Positions 1 to 8,190 of a DNA stretch of 64,000 nucleotides are shown piece after piece (the stretch's first letter is position 1; the number at the start of each line of letters is the position of its first letter). This DNA comes from CAWDPQ01 sp049642465 (GTDB lineage: Bacteria; Acidobacteriota; Vicinamibacteria; Vicinamibacterales; 2-12-FULL-66-21). The notes below the pieces were generated by a model. That model searched no databases. It was not told the DNA's origin and saw only the letters and a list, made by a program, of their open reading frames with translations. Both the position numbers and the translations under genes were made by a program. The stretch is taken from assembly GCA_049642465.1 (NCBI GenBank), contig JBAROV010000224.1, forward strand, positions 80,517-144,516, given 5' to 3'.

Positions 1-77
1 GGTCAACTCTCGCGACCCGCGGCGCGAGGGGCGTGCTAGTATGAAACTCAATTTTTTCAGCTTCGTCCGAGGTGCGA

Positions 78-887
78 ATGCGTAGTTGTTTCGTCTTGTC
101 CGCCTTGATGGCGGTTTCTACACCGACTCTCGTTGCCGCTCAGACCCCCAACCAGCCCAAGACCCAAACGAAAACCCAGAAGCCAGCCTCGCCGTATCCA
201 GCGCCGGCGAAGTGGTTCGCGAACTTCCACATCGGAGCTCAAGTGGGCAGCGAGGATATGAGCCGGAATTCCACATTCACCCTCTACGACGAGCCCGCTA
301 CGTTCGAAACCGCTCAAAAGGCCGACGGCGGATTCCTGCTCGACGTCGGCGGCGCCGCCCGTCTTTACCGCGACAAGTACGGTATCGGCCTTTCGTTCGC
401 TTCGTTCCAGAGTTCGGGTGACAGTAGTTTCGGGGGGAGCCTGCCGCACCCCTTGCTTTTCGATCAGCCACGGAACTTCAGCGGGACCGCCTCAACAGAA
501 CATAAAGAGCGCGCCGTGCACATCCAGGCGCTCTGGTTCATTCCCTATACCGACAAGATCGATTTCACGGTGGGAATCGGACCTTCGTTCTTCTCGGTGG
601 AGCAGGGGTTCGCCAGAAGCATCTCATTCAGCGAGAACCCTCCTGATTTCACGAGCGTGACCATTGACTCCATTGAGATCGTGAATATCAAGGAGTCGGG
701 GGTTGGCTTCAACATCGGCGCCACGATGTCGTATGCCATAACCAGGCGGTACGGCGCTGACTTCGGCGCCGACGTGATGCTTCGTTATTCGCACGGGTCG
801 CTCAAATTCGCATTGGGAGAAGGTCAGACCGTTGAAGCGGGTGCCGGTGGGTTCCAGCTCGGGGTCGGTATCGGCGCGCGGTTCTAG
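78..887 (+). CDS. Secreted outer-membrane beta-barrel-like protein, function unknown
   Basis: The 269-residue product starts with a clear Sec signal peptide: a basic start, a hydrophobic core to about residue 19, then VAAQ. A short Pro/Lys/Thr-rich linker follows. The rest is rich in alternating Gly, aromatic and polar residues, as in outer-membrane beta-barrels, and the chain ends in GARF with a terminal Phe, a common barrel-insertion signal. I chose the ATG at 78; a GTG at 72 in the same frame would add two residues. The gene ends 27 bases before the next lipoprotein gene on the same strand, so they may be cotranscribed. I do not recognise a named family; the barrel call is inference from composition. 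Confidence 0.75.
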   Translation: MRSCFVLSALMAVSTPTLVAAQTPNQPKTQTKTQKPASPYPAPAKWFANFHIGAQVGSEDMSRNSTFTLYDEPATFETAQKADGGFLLDVGGAARLYRDKYGIGLSFASFQSSGDSSFGGSLPHPLLFDQPRNFSGTASTEHKERAVHIQALWFIPYTDKIDFTVGIGPSFFSVEQGFARSISFSENPPDFTSVTIDSIEIVNIKESGVGFNIGATMSYAITRRYGADFGADVMLRYSHGSLKFALGEGQTVEAGAGGFQLGVGIGARF

Positions 888-914
888 TCGCGCGCTCCTG
901 GAGGACACAAGAGG

Positions 915-1685
915 ATGAGGTCAGGCAGAGCACTCTGCATCGCGTTCGTACTTTCGCTCGCAGCTCTCGGATCCGCCTGCGGGGACAGTGAGGCCCCGCC
1001 AGGACCGTCAGCGCCGGCGGTCCCTTCACCCCCGCGCGTCGTCTCGGTTGAGGTGGCTGGATCGACGGTGCTCTTCGAGCGCGGACAAACACAGCGGTTC
1101 GTCGCACGTGCCTTGCTTTCAAATGGATTTGTCGAGGACCGAAGTTCGAGCGCGAGCTGGCAGTCGAGCAATTCGGCAGTCGCGTCCGTGTCGAGCGGCG
1201 GGGTGGTGACCGCCGGAGATGAGGGCGAGACGACGATCAGCGCAACGGTCGAAGGGCAGCGGGGCAACCTGGGGGTGCGCGTCAAGTATGGAATACGCAC
1301 GCCCGATCCGCCGCCGGGGGAGCGAATCCCGAAACCAAACGAAGCGGGGTTTGTCGCAGAGGTGATCCGCTCGCGCCCTGATCTCCTCGCCCGTTCGTGT
1401 CAGCCCGAGTCGGGCGGCAATGGAACGTGGGAACTGATGGATCTGATCGTCGATCGTCTGAGAGCTGAGAAGGACCTACGCTGGGGCTACAACGGTCGCC
1501 GTGGTCTGGCGAACGACCCCGCCCGCGACGAAGTCGCCTACCACTGGGGCTCAGGACCAGACGAAGGCAGCCGCGACACTTACTCCTGGGACATCCTGGT
1601 CGGGCATTGCGGCGCCAATCCCTCGCCAGCCTGGCAGGACGTCAGCGATCTCGGCACGATCTGGATTAGCCGAGGACGTTTCTAA
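915..1685 (+). CDS. Lipoprotein with bacterial Ig-like (BIG2-type) domain and a C-terminal Trp/Gly-rich domain
   Basis: The 256-residue product has a lipoprotein signal peptide with lipobox LGSAC, placing the lipidated Cys near residue 22. Residues about 40-125 look like a BIG2-type Ig-like domain (VEVAGSTVLFERGQTQRF, then a Ser-rich stretch ending TTISATVEG). The last 110 residues form a separate domain with MDLIVDRL, RWGYNGRRG, YHWGSGPDEGS and GHCGANP motifs and end in RGRF. The lipoprotein encoded at 3112-3663 on the opposite strand carries a related C-terminal domain. Two conserved Cys in that domain (SCQ and GHCG) could form a disulfide. An RBS-like GGAGG lies upstream of the ATG. The role is unknown; surface or periplasmic anchoring is inferred from the lipobox. 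Confidence 0.8.
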   Translation: MRSGRALCIAFVLSLAALGSACGDSEAPPGPSAPAVPSPPRVVSVEVAGSTVLFERGQTQRFVARALLSNGFVEDRSSSASWQSSNSAVASVSSGGVVTAGDEGETTISATVEGQRGNLGVRVKYGIRTPDPPPGERIPKPNEAGFVAEVIRSRPDLLARSCQPESGGNGTWELMDLIVDRLRAEKDLRWGYNGRRGLANDPARDEVAYHWGSGPDEGSRDTYSWDILVGHCGANPSPAWQDVSDLGTIWISRGRF

Positions 1686-1695
1686 AAAAAGAGAT

Positions 1696-1761
1696 CAACT
1701 CCCACTTCCCAACTCCCAAATCTTTCAGCGTTGGGAGTTGGGAGTTGGACTTTGGGAGTTG
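1696..1761. repeat. Heptamer repeats arranged as an inverted repeat between convergent genes
   Basis: The spacer between two convergent lipoprotein genes holds copies of a 7-nt unit (AACTCCC on the left arm, GGGAGTT on the right arm). The arms can pair into a long hairpin directly after the stop at 1685. It is placed to act as a bidirectional terminator, though there is no strong U-tract. Confidence 0.7.
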
Positions 1762-1767
1762 TCGGCG

Positions 1768-2880
1768 TCAGAACCTGACAATCCACTGCCAGGGTCCGTT
1801 CCAATCGCCAAGGTCGACGGCGCGTTCGTAGGCGCATCCTGGTGCGGTCGGTGAACTGGGGGGCGGGCAGCCAGGGACCGGCAAGAAGATTCGTGGACGG
1901 TAGTCGCCTCGCCAGCCGTTCTGGAGGTCCGCGCCGCGTGCGACCAGGTCAGGTCTCATCGCTCCAAGAGCCTGCAGCGTCACCACAGGGCCCAGGTTTT
2001 TTTGAGCAATCAACCCAAACACAAACGCGCGCCATTGTTCGGTCGTCCAGTTGACGGGTTCACTGGGGTTCCCCCCGCCCCCGCCTCCACCTCCACCGCC
2101 GCCGCCGCCCGGGGCGCCTGGAGTTTTGAAGCTCTGCATTCCGGAAGTGTCGCGGAGGGTGCCGTTCGAGGCCACTACCCGCCAGTAGAGGAGCGAATCT
2201 GCCGGCAACGGCGCCGTCTGCACGCTCGTCTGGTTCCCGCCGCTGCGGACCGAGGGGATCTCCGCCACGACGTCGCTGAAAGACGTATTCCGTGCCACGA
2301 AGAACGTGTAGCGAACTTCGCCTGCACGTCCCGCAACGCGGCCGTTGTTCACGACCAGCGTGGGCGTGGTGTTTCCCACGGCCTGACCGCCGGCCGGGCT
2401 CACAGGTATCGGAGCTTCCACGACCACCGGCACGACCAGGTCGAAACGGGCGGCTGATGAATAGGTGCTTTCGTTCGCTCCGTCCGCGGCTTTGACGCGC
2501 CAGAAGTACGTCCGTTCGGCGGCCAGCGTGCCGTCAACGACAACCGTTGTCCTGCCATTGTCTCCCGGAGGGACTTTGCTGTTGGCGTATAGCGTGGAAC
2601 TGAAGTTCGCGTCGGATCCGAGTTCGACCTGGTAATACAGCGGCCGAACCCCGTTCGACTGGCCGTTGTTGAAAACCAGCCGCAATGGTTCGGTGTTGAT
2701 GACCTCCGTGCCGTTGACGGGGGCCACGGGCACGGGCGCATCAATGGTCACGCCGGCAATCGGGCCGGCAACCGTTGGACTGAGGGGGTTTGCGCTCTTC
2801 TTCGCCTCGCAACCGGCGATCGATGCGGCCATCGCGGTCAAGGCAGCCAAACGTGTAATCGAGTTGACGGTCTTGTACAT
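1768..2880 (-). CDS. Lipoprotein with tandem fibronectin/Ig-like modules and a poly-Gly linker
   Basis: The 370-residue product starts at the ATG at 2880 (MYKTVNS); the reading frame is open further upstream but only this start places a signal peptide correctly, with lipobox SIAGC near residue 24. Two similar beta-sandwich modules follow (APVPVAPVNGTEV... and APIPVSPAGGQAV...), each with a YFWRVKA or YWRVVA strand typical of FN3-like folds. A run of Gly residues then separates a C-terminal region of about 95 residues with TLQALGAMRPDLVARG and a final WQWIVRF. Its short C-terminal domain differs from that of the flanking lipoproteins but ends in the same RF pattern. A binding or adhesion role is plausible for repeated beta-sandwich modules; no enzyme motif is visible. 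Confidence 0.78.
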   Translation of the reverse strand: MYKTVNSITRLAALTAMAASIAGCEAKKSANPLSPTVAGPIAGVTIDAPVPVAPVNGTEVINTEPLRLVFNNGQSNGVRPLYYQVELGSDANFSSTLYANSKVPPGDNGRTTVVVDGTLAAERTYFWRVKAADGANESTYSSAARFDLVVPVVVEAPIPVSPAGGQAVGNTTPTLVVNNGRVAGRAGEVRYTFFVARNTSFSDVVAEIPSVRSGGNQTSVQTAPLPADSLLYWRVVASNGTLRDTSGMQSFKTPGAPGGGGGGGGGGGGGNPSEPVNWTTEQWRAFVFGLIAQKNLGPVVTLQALGAMRPDLVARGADLQNGWRGDYRPRIFLPVPGCPPPSSPTAPGCAYERAVDLGDWNGPWQWIVRF

Positions 2881-3003
2881 GATCTTGCCCTGGGGATCGG
2901 CGTCCCAAAGGGCCCTAGGGCCCATATTTCCGCAGGATGTCTAACTACCGGCGGCTATCGGCTGCAAAGAGGAAAAAGTGTAGACCTCCGTGCATGCGAT
3001 TCG

Positions 3004-3085
3004 GCTGCCAGTCGGCTTCCATCTGCCGGCTTCCAGCTCCCAGCTGCCGGCTTCCAGTTCCCGGCTTCCGCTCCCAAATTCCCGA
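3004..3085. repeat. Degenerate heptamer array (CTTCCAG/CTCCCAG/CTGCCGG)
   Basis: At least eight consecutive 7-nt units such as CTTCCAG, CTCCCAG, CTGCCGG, TTCCCGG and CTTCCGC lie in the spacer between two minus-strand lipoprotein genes. The reverse complement (CTGGAAG) is the unit found at 27831-27861. Confidence 0.65.
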
Positions 3086-3111
3086 GTTTTTTGAACAGCT
3101 TTTTGGATCGT

Positions 3112-3663
3112 TCAGAACCTCCCTCTTCCCGTCCAGCGCCCGACCGTTCCGCTGTTGTAGGTGGCGTCCGTCACGTCGTTCCAAATCGGGTACGGGTTCC
3201 CGCCGCAATGGCCTCCGATGATGTCGACGATATAGACCTCGGTACTTCCCTCGTCGTCACCGCGGCCCCAGTGATAGTCGATGACGTCTTTTGAAGCGTC
3301 GCCGACGTTTCCGCGTTTCCAGTTGTAGCCCCAGCGCGTGTCCCGGCGCCGAAGTTCGTCGACGACAAGATCCATGAACTCCCACGACCCTCCATGGTCC
3401 TGGCAGGAATTACGGAACGCATCCTGATGCTCCGACGCCAGTCCGGCCACGAGGCCGGACATGTCTGGCAGGCCAAGCCGCCCGCCCTCTTCCGGATCAG
3501 GGGTGCGGTTGGCGGAAACCGCATTGCTGCCGCCGCGGTTCGCCTCATTGAGACCCGTGGGGGCATTGGGTGTTGAGCTCTTCTGATAACTGCAGGCGCT
3601 CACGACAACGACGAGGACGAGCGAACACACTCCGGCAACGAGACGACAGGTCTTCAGGGTCAT
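3112..3663 (-). CDS. Small lipoprotein sharing the C-terminal Trp/Gly-rich domain
   Basis: The 183-residue product has a lipoprotein signal peptide with lipobox VVSAC at about residue 24. A low-complexity Asn/Ser/Gly linker runs to about residue 60. The C-terminal domain of about 115 residues matches that of the protein at 915-1685: SCQ, WEFMDLVVDELRRRD, RWGYNWKRG, YHWGRGDDEGS, VDIIGGHCGGNP, W.DV and a terminal RGRF. Here it is almost the whole mature protein, so it is probably an independent fold. The two Cys are again conserved. No catalytic signature is visible and I do not recognise the family. Confidence 0.75.
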   Translation of the reverse strand: MTLKTCRLVAGVCSLVLVVVVSACSYQKSSTPNAPTGLNEANRGGSNAVSANRTPDPEEGGRLGLPDMSGLVAGLASEHQDAFRNSCQDHGGSWEFMDLVVDELRRRDTRWGYNWKRGNVGDASKDVIDYHWGRGDDEGSTEVYIVDIIGGHCGGNPYPIWNDVTDATYNSGTVGRWTGRGRF

Positions 3664-3735
3664 TTGGGCGTACTTCTTCTATGTAAACCCGGCTGTAAAA
3701 CCGGGGATTGTTAACGCACGTCTGGTTGAAACGAG

Positions 3736-4713
3736 TTACCCGATTTCTGTTTCAGGGATCAGGCGGCCCCTGGAGCGCAGAAGGAATACCCCTCCGCCGC
3801 TCAACGAAAACAACATGATCAAGCCGGCGCTGCCGAGCGACAGCGTCAGCGCGGAGCTCACGTCGAAACCCAGGCTGGTGAAGAAAAACACGAACACCGC
3901 TTCGCGAACCCCGAACCCATTGATCGACACGGGCGCCATCTGCACCGCCAGGCTGACCGGTACGATCACGGACGCAGCCAGCAGCGGCAACGGCACGGCC
4001 AGACTCCTGGCCGCGCAGACGTAAAACAACACGAGCAACGCTTGGACGGCAATGGCGCCGACAAATGCCTGCCACAGCCGTCGCGGCTGGCAAGCGAAGC
4101 GCTCAATCGCGCTCACGAGGTTGTGAAGCCGGGTTTGCAGCGACGTCGCACGGCCATGCCCGATGGAACGAAGCATCCGTGAGACCGTTTCGGGAAACCG
4201 CAGAAAAACGATCAGAGCGGCCGCGATCGCGACCAGGGCGACCCAGACGTAGCCGGTACCCTGGAGACGCACGCCGACTGTTGCCGCAAGGGCCGAGGCC
4301 ACTGCCGCCACCGCGAGCAGTGCAACCAGACCGAGAATCCGATCGAGCAGGACGACGGTCGTCGCAAGCGTTTTGGATCCGGCAAATGGCGCGGTGTCTG
4401 CGACTCGGACGACGTCACCCCCGATATTGCTGGGGAGGAAGTTATTGAAAAACGTCGCAACCAGAAATGATTTCGTGAGGGTCGAGAGGCTCACGTCAAC
4501 GGTCTGCACCTTCAGGAGCAATCGCCAGCGCCACGCGCTCACGAGCAGCATCAACCCGTACATGCCGAGCGCCGCCGACATCCAGAGGACGTTCATCTGG
4601 CGGAAATGCGCAACGGTCCTCCCGAGATCGGCGCGACTGAAGAGCACCCACAGGAGGACAATACTCACCGTCAACTTCAAGGCGAGGGCCGCCTTCAGTC
4701 CTGGTCGTGTCAT
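3736..4713 (-). CDS. Flippase-like integral membrane protein (lysylphosphatidylglycerol synthase TM-region family)
   Basis: The 325-residue product is almost entirely hydrophobic with about eight predicted transmembrane segments. It carries features of the LPG synthase TM-region/UPF0104 family: an FFNNFLPSNIGGDVVR segment near residue 85 and INGFGVREAVFVFF near residue 270. Only the membrane part is present; there is no C-terminal aminoacyltransferase domain. I chose the ATG at 4713 because upstream residues are polar and the start then lies 9 bp from the divergent glycosyltransferase start. Family members in glycan clusters are often annotated as possible lipid or glycolipid flippases. That fits the neighbouring glycosyltransferases, but the substrate cannot be read from sequence. 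Confidence 0.82.
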   Translation of the reverse strand: MTRPGLKAALALKLTVSIVLLWVLFSRADLGRTVAHFRQMNVLWMSAALGMYGLMLLVSAWRWRLLLKVQTVDVSLSTLTKSFLVATFFNNFLPSNIGGDVVRVADTAPFAGSKTLATTVVLLDRILGLVALLAVAAVASALAATVGVRLQGTGYVWVALVAIAAALIVFLRFPETVSRMLRSIGHGRATSLQTRLHNLVSAIERFACQPRRLWQAFVGAIAVQALLVLFYVCAARSLAVPLPLLAASVIVPVSLAVQMAPVSINGFGVREAVFVFFFTSLGFDVSSALTLSLGSAGLIMLFSLSGGGVFLLRSRGRLIPETEIG

Positions 4714-4722
4714 TGAGCTGTT

Positions 4723-6006
4723 GTGAGGATCATGCGCGCGATGCGCCGGCACGTAGAATACCATGACACGGCGTTGCTTTCCGACTCAGCCATCCCAGAT
4801 TCGCTGCGCGACCGGCCGTTGCGCATCCTGATGCTCGCGCCCGAACCCTTTTTCGAGCCGCGCGGGACGCCCTTCAGCGAGTTCCACCGAATCAAGGCGC
4901 TCACCGAGCTTGGCCATTCAGTGGATCTCGTCACGTATCCATTTGGCGCCGATGTCTCGCTTGAACGATTGCGAATCATTCGCTCTCCGCGACCGCCGCT
5001 GATGACCAAGGTCCGTGTCGGTCCATCGTTCACAAAGCTCGTCCTGGATGGTTTTCTGGCGGTGACGGCATGGCGCCGCTCGCGTCGGGAGCGCTACGAT
5101 CTCATCCATTCCCACGAGGAAGCGGGATTTTTCGGCGTCTGGCTCGCACGTCGTCTTGGCATCCCGCACCTCTACGATATGCACTCGAGCCTGCCGCAAC
5201 AACTGACGAATTTCCGCTTTGCGCGCAGCAGGATTCTCCGTCGCGTCTTTGAATTGATGGAGGACCGCACGATTTTCGGATCCGATGCGGTCGTCACGAT
5301 TTGTCAGGACTTGCAGGACCACGTCACGGCGATGGGCGCCGGAGATCGCGCGGTGCTGATCGAGAACGTGATGGGTGGCGATGTCGAGGAACCTCCTCTC
5401 TGCTCGCCGGCCGAAATCCGCAGGCGATGGAACATCGCGGCGAATGCGCCTTTGATTCTCTACACTGGGACGTTCGAGCCCTATCAAGGCCTGGACCTGC
5501 TGCTCGCGGCTTCGGAGATCGTCGCTCGAACGCACCCGGACGCTCGCGTGCTCGTGGTTGGTGGACGACCTGAGCAGATCGCGGCGGTGCGTGCCAAAGC
5601 GCCCGGCTCCCATGTCATTTTTGCCGGGTATCAGCCCGCCCGCGACATTCCGTCGTTTCTGGCCGCTGCTGACATCCTCGCGTCACCGCGCATTTCCGGC
5701 ACGAACACGCCGCTGAAGATCTACACGTATCTCCGCTCCGGGCGTCCGATTGTTGCGACCGATCTCCTGACGCATACTCAAGTGCTCGATCGTGAAACGG
5801 CGTTTCTCGTGAAACCGGAACCCGATGCATTCGCCGCCGCAATCATCCGGTTGATCGAGCAGCCACCGTTGCGGCAGCAACTCTCGTCTGCTGCCTGCCA
5901 GCGAGCGAGGACACGCTACAGCCGCGACGCGTACGTCTCTCGCACCCGCGAGGTCTGCCGGCGTCTGGCGATGCGCAGGCCCGCGCCCCCTGTGTTTCGC
6001 ACATGA
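4723..6006 (+). CDS. Glycosyltransferase family 4 protein
   Basis: The 427-residue product has the two-domain GT-B layout. The N-terminal acceptor domain opens with RILMLAPEPFFEPRGTP, a glycine/proline-rich loop common in GT4 enzymes. The C-terminal donor domain starts near ILYTGTFEPYQG and contains SGTNTPLKIYTYLRSGRPIVATD, the region that binds the nucleotide sugar. The start is uncertain: GTG 4723, ATG 4732 and ATG 4741 are all in frame. Its stop overlaps the next gene by ATGA, indicating translational coupling. It is expected to transfer a sugar from a nucleotide donor to a lipid or growing glycan on the cytoplasmic face; donor and acceptor are unknown. Confidence 0.87.
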   Translation: MRIMRAMRRHVEYHDTALLSDSAIPDSLRDRPLRILMLAPEPFFEPRGTPFSEFHRIKALTELGHSVDLVTYPFGADVSLERLRIIRSPRPPLMTKVRVGPSFTKLVLDGFLAVTAWRRSRRERYDLIHSHEEAGFFGVWLARRLGIPHLYDMHSSLPQQLTNFRFARSRILRRVFELMEDRTIFGSDAVVTICQDLQDHVTAMGAGDRAVLIENVMGGDVEEPPLCSPAEIRRRWNIAANAPLILYTGTFEPYQGLDLLLAASEIVARTHPDARVLVVGGRPEQIAAVRAKAPGSHVIFAGYQPARDIPSFLAAADILASPRISGTNTPLKIYTYLRSGRPIVATDLLTHTQVLDRETAFLVKPEPDAFAAAIIRLIEQPPLRQQLSSAACQRARTRYSRDAYVSRTREVCRRLAMRRPAPPVFRT

Positions 6007-6989
6007 AAGTGCTGGTGACCGGCGCAACTGGATTCACTGGCGGTCATCTGGCCCGATACCTGACATCCAGCGGTTGTGCAGTGGCCGCACTTGTCCGCCC
6101 GGCAAGCCTTGCGCGGACGAACGAACTCCGGACCGCTGGAGTCGAGATTCGGGAAGGGGACCTCACCGACGCAGCAAGCGTGCGGCGCGCGGTTGAGGGA
6201 TGCGAGACGGTGTACCACATCGCGGCAACGTACCGGGAGGCGGGGCTGGGTGATGCGGCCTATGTCCGCATCAACGTCGAAGGGACACGACACGTCCTCG
6301 CCGCGGCTCTGGCCGCCGGGGGGAAGCGCGTCGTCCACTGCAGCACTGGCGGAGTGCATGGGCACATCGATCATCCGCCCGCCGATGAAACGGCGCCTTT
6401 TGCGCCGGGTGACGTCTACCAACGCACGAAACTCGAAGCGGAACGGCTTGCTGCCGATTTCGGCCGCAGGAATCGGCTCGAGGTCGTCATCGTTCGACCG
6501 ATCGGCATCTACGGCCCGGGCGATCTCCGATTTCTGAAAATGTTCCGCGGCATCGCCCGCGGGCGGTTTCCGATACTGGGCCGCGGCGACGTTTTCTATC
6601 ATTTGACGTATATCGACGATCTGGTGCGCGGGTTCGAACTGGCTGGGACAACCCCGTGCGCTGCGGGACGGGAGTACATCCTTGGCGGGCCGGAGTACAC
6701 GACGCTCAACGAGCTTGTTCGACTGATCGCCGATGAACTTGGCGTCGCGCCACCACGATTGCATTTCCCGATCTGGCCGGTCTGGGTCGCCGGCGCGCTC
6801 TGTGAGGCGGTGTGCGTGCCGCTCGGCATCGAACCGCCGCTCTTCCGGCGTCGCGTGGACTTCTTTCGCAAGAGCCGCGCGTTCAACATCGGCCGGGCGC
6901 GCGAGGAGCTGGGCTACAATCCGGCCATCGATCTCAAGACCGGCATCAAGCGGACCGCCGCATGGTACCGCTCACGGGGATTGCTCTGA
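6003..6989 (+). CDS. NAD-dependent epimerase/dehydratase (extended SDR)
   Basis: The 328-residue protein has the SDR NAD-binding glycine motif GATGFTG at residues 7-13 and a catalytic YxxxK at Tyr139-Lys143 (YQRTK). HCSTGGVHG supplies the Ser/Thr of the active site. The C-terminal part (GREYILGGPEYTTLNELVRLI) is typical of extended SDRs acting on nucleotide sugars or similar substrates. It overlaps the upstream glycosyltransferase by 4 bp (ATGA) and is followed after 7 bp by another glycosyltransferase, so it is in the same operon. It may provide a modified sugar donor or modify a lipid-linked sugar; the exact reaction is not evident. Confidence 0.88.
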   Translation: MKVLVTGATGFTGGHLARYLTSSGCAVAALVRPASLARTNELRTAGVEIREGDLTDAASVRRAVEGCETVYHIAATYREAGLGDAAYVRINVEGTRHVLAAALAAGGKRVVHCSTGGVHGHIDHPPADETAPFAPGDVYQRTKLEAERLAADFGRRNRLEVVIVRPIGIYGPGDLRFLKMFRGIARGRFPILGRGDVFYHLTYIDDLVRGFELAGTTPCAAGREYILGGPEYTTLNELVRLIADELGVAPPRLHFPIWPVWVAGALCEAVCVPLGIEPPLFRRRVDFFRKSRAFNIGRAREELGYNPAIDLKTGIKRTAAWYRSRGLL

Positions 6990-6996
6990 AGCATGC

Positions 6997-8190
6997 GTGC
7001 GTAAGCTCAACATCCTTCACATCTGCGATCACCTCGGATGGGCGGGGTCGCGCATGCACGGCGTCAAGCGGCTGTTTGCGTGGATGATCCCGCGCTTTGA
7101 CCGTGCTCGCTTCAACGTGTCGCTCATCAGTCTGCGCAAGCGCGATCCCGCGGACTCCACGCTCGAGGATCTCGGGATCGATGTCACCTATCTGCACAAA
7201 TCGAAGTTCGATCCAGCCACTCTGCCAGCGCTGCTCAAACAGATCGATCACCGGCGCGCCGATGTGCTGCATCTGCACGGCTATGGTGCGACCACGTTCG
7301 GCCGGCTGGCTGCTGCAATTCGCCGCCTGCCCACCGTCCTCCACGAGCACGCCAACCTCACCGACACACCCTGGTTCCAGAAGATCGCGGATCGTGCGCT
7401 CGCGCCGTACACGGATATCGCTTTGGCCGTCTCGCGTTCGACGGCTGAATTCGTGATCCGCGCGCGGTTGGTGCCCGCTGCGCGCACGAAAGTCGTTTAT
7501 CTTGGGGTCCCGCTGGAGGAATTCAGCCGTCATCGCAGCAGCGAAGAAGTCGGTGCGGCGCGGCGGTCGCTCGCCATTCCGCCAAATACCTTTGCGGTCG
7601 GAACGGTCACCCGCCTCATGCCGTCGAAAGGCAACGAGTACCTGGTTGAAGCGGCCCGCCTGGTCGTCGATCGGTTGCCCGATGTTCGCGTTTACATCGT
7701 CGGCGAGGGAGAGCTGCAGGCGGAGCTGGAAGGTCGGGCACGAGCGCTCGGGCTCGGCGATCGGCTGACATTCTGCGGTTTCCGGCGCGATGTGGCGGAA
7801 GCATTCGCCGCGTTCGATCTCGCCGTGTTCCCGTCGCTTTGGGAAGGAACCCCGCTGACGGTGTTCGAAGCGCTCGCGATGGGTAAGGCGATCGTCGCTA
7901 CTGATGCTGATGGGCTTCGGGATGTGTTGACGAACGACGTGGACGCGAAGATCGTTCCGAGGCGCGATGCGGCCGCGCTCGCGGACGCGATTGTGTCGCT
8001 TGCCAATGATGCGCCCCTTCGCCAGCGTCTCGCGATGAATGCGCGGCAGACCGGAGCGGCATACGACATCAATGTCTTCGTTCAGAAGATGGAACGGCTT
8101 TACGAATTGCTGCACGAGACGTCGCGAGTCACGCGCCGCCAGACCGCCATGCGCGAGGACTTGACGTTTCTGACCGGTGGCGCCAGATGA
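6997..8190 (+). CDS. Glycosyltransferase family 4 protein
   Basis: The open frame extends far upstream through the epimerase gene, but similarity-like sequence begins at KLNILHICDHLGWAGSRMHG, so I chose the GTG at 6997, 7 bp after the preceding stop, giving 397 residues. The N-terminal domain has LHLHGYGATTFGRLAAA and the C-terminal donor domain has GTVTRLMPSKGNEYLVEAA followed by PSLWEGTPLTVFEALAMGK, the E-x7-E region of GT4 enzymes. The stop overlaps the next gene by ATGA. This is a retaining-type glycosyltransferase by family; the sugar and acceptor are unknown. Confidence 0.87.
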   Translation: MRKLNILHICDHLGWAGSRMHGVKRLFAWMIPRFDRARFNVSLISLRKRDPADSTLEDLGIDVTYLHKSKFDPATLPALLKQIDHRRADVLHLHGYGATTFGRLAAAIRRLPTVLHEHANLTDTPWFQKIADRALAPYTDIALAVSRSTAEFVIRARLVPAARTKVVYLGVPLEEFSRHRSSEEVGAARRSLAIPPNTFAVGTVTRLMPSKGNEYLVEAARLVVDRLPDVRVYIVGEGELQAELEGRARALGLGDRLTFCGFRRDVAEAFAAFDLAVFPSLWEGTPLTVFEALAMGKAIVATDADGLRDVLTNDVDAKIVPRRDAAALADAIVSLANDAPLRQRLAMNARQTGAAYDINVFVQKMERLYELLHETSRVTRRQTAMREDLTFLTGGAR

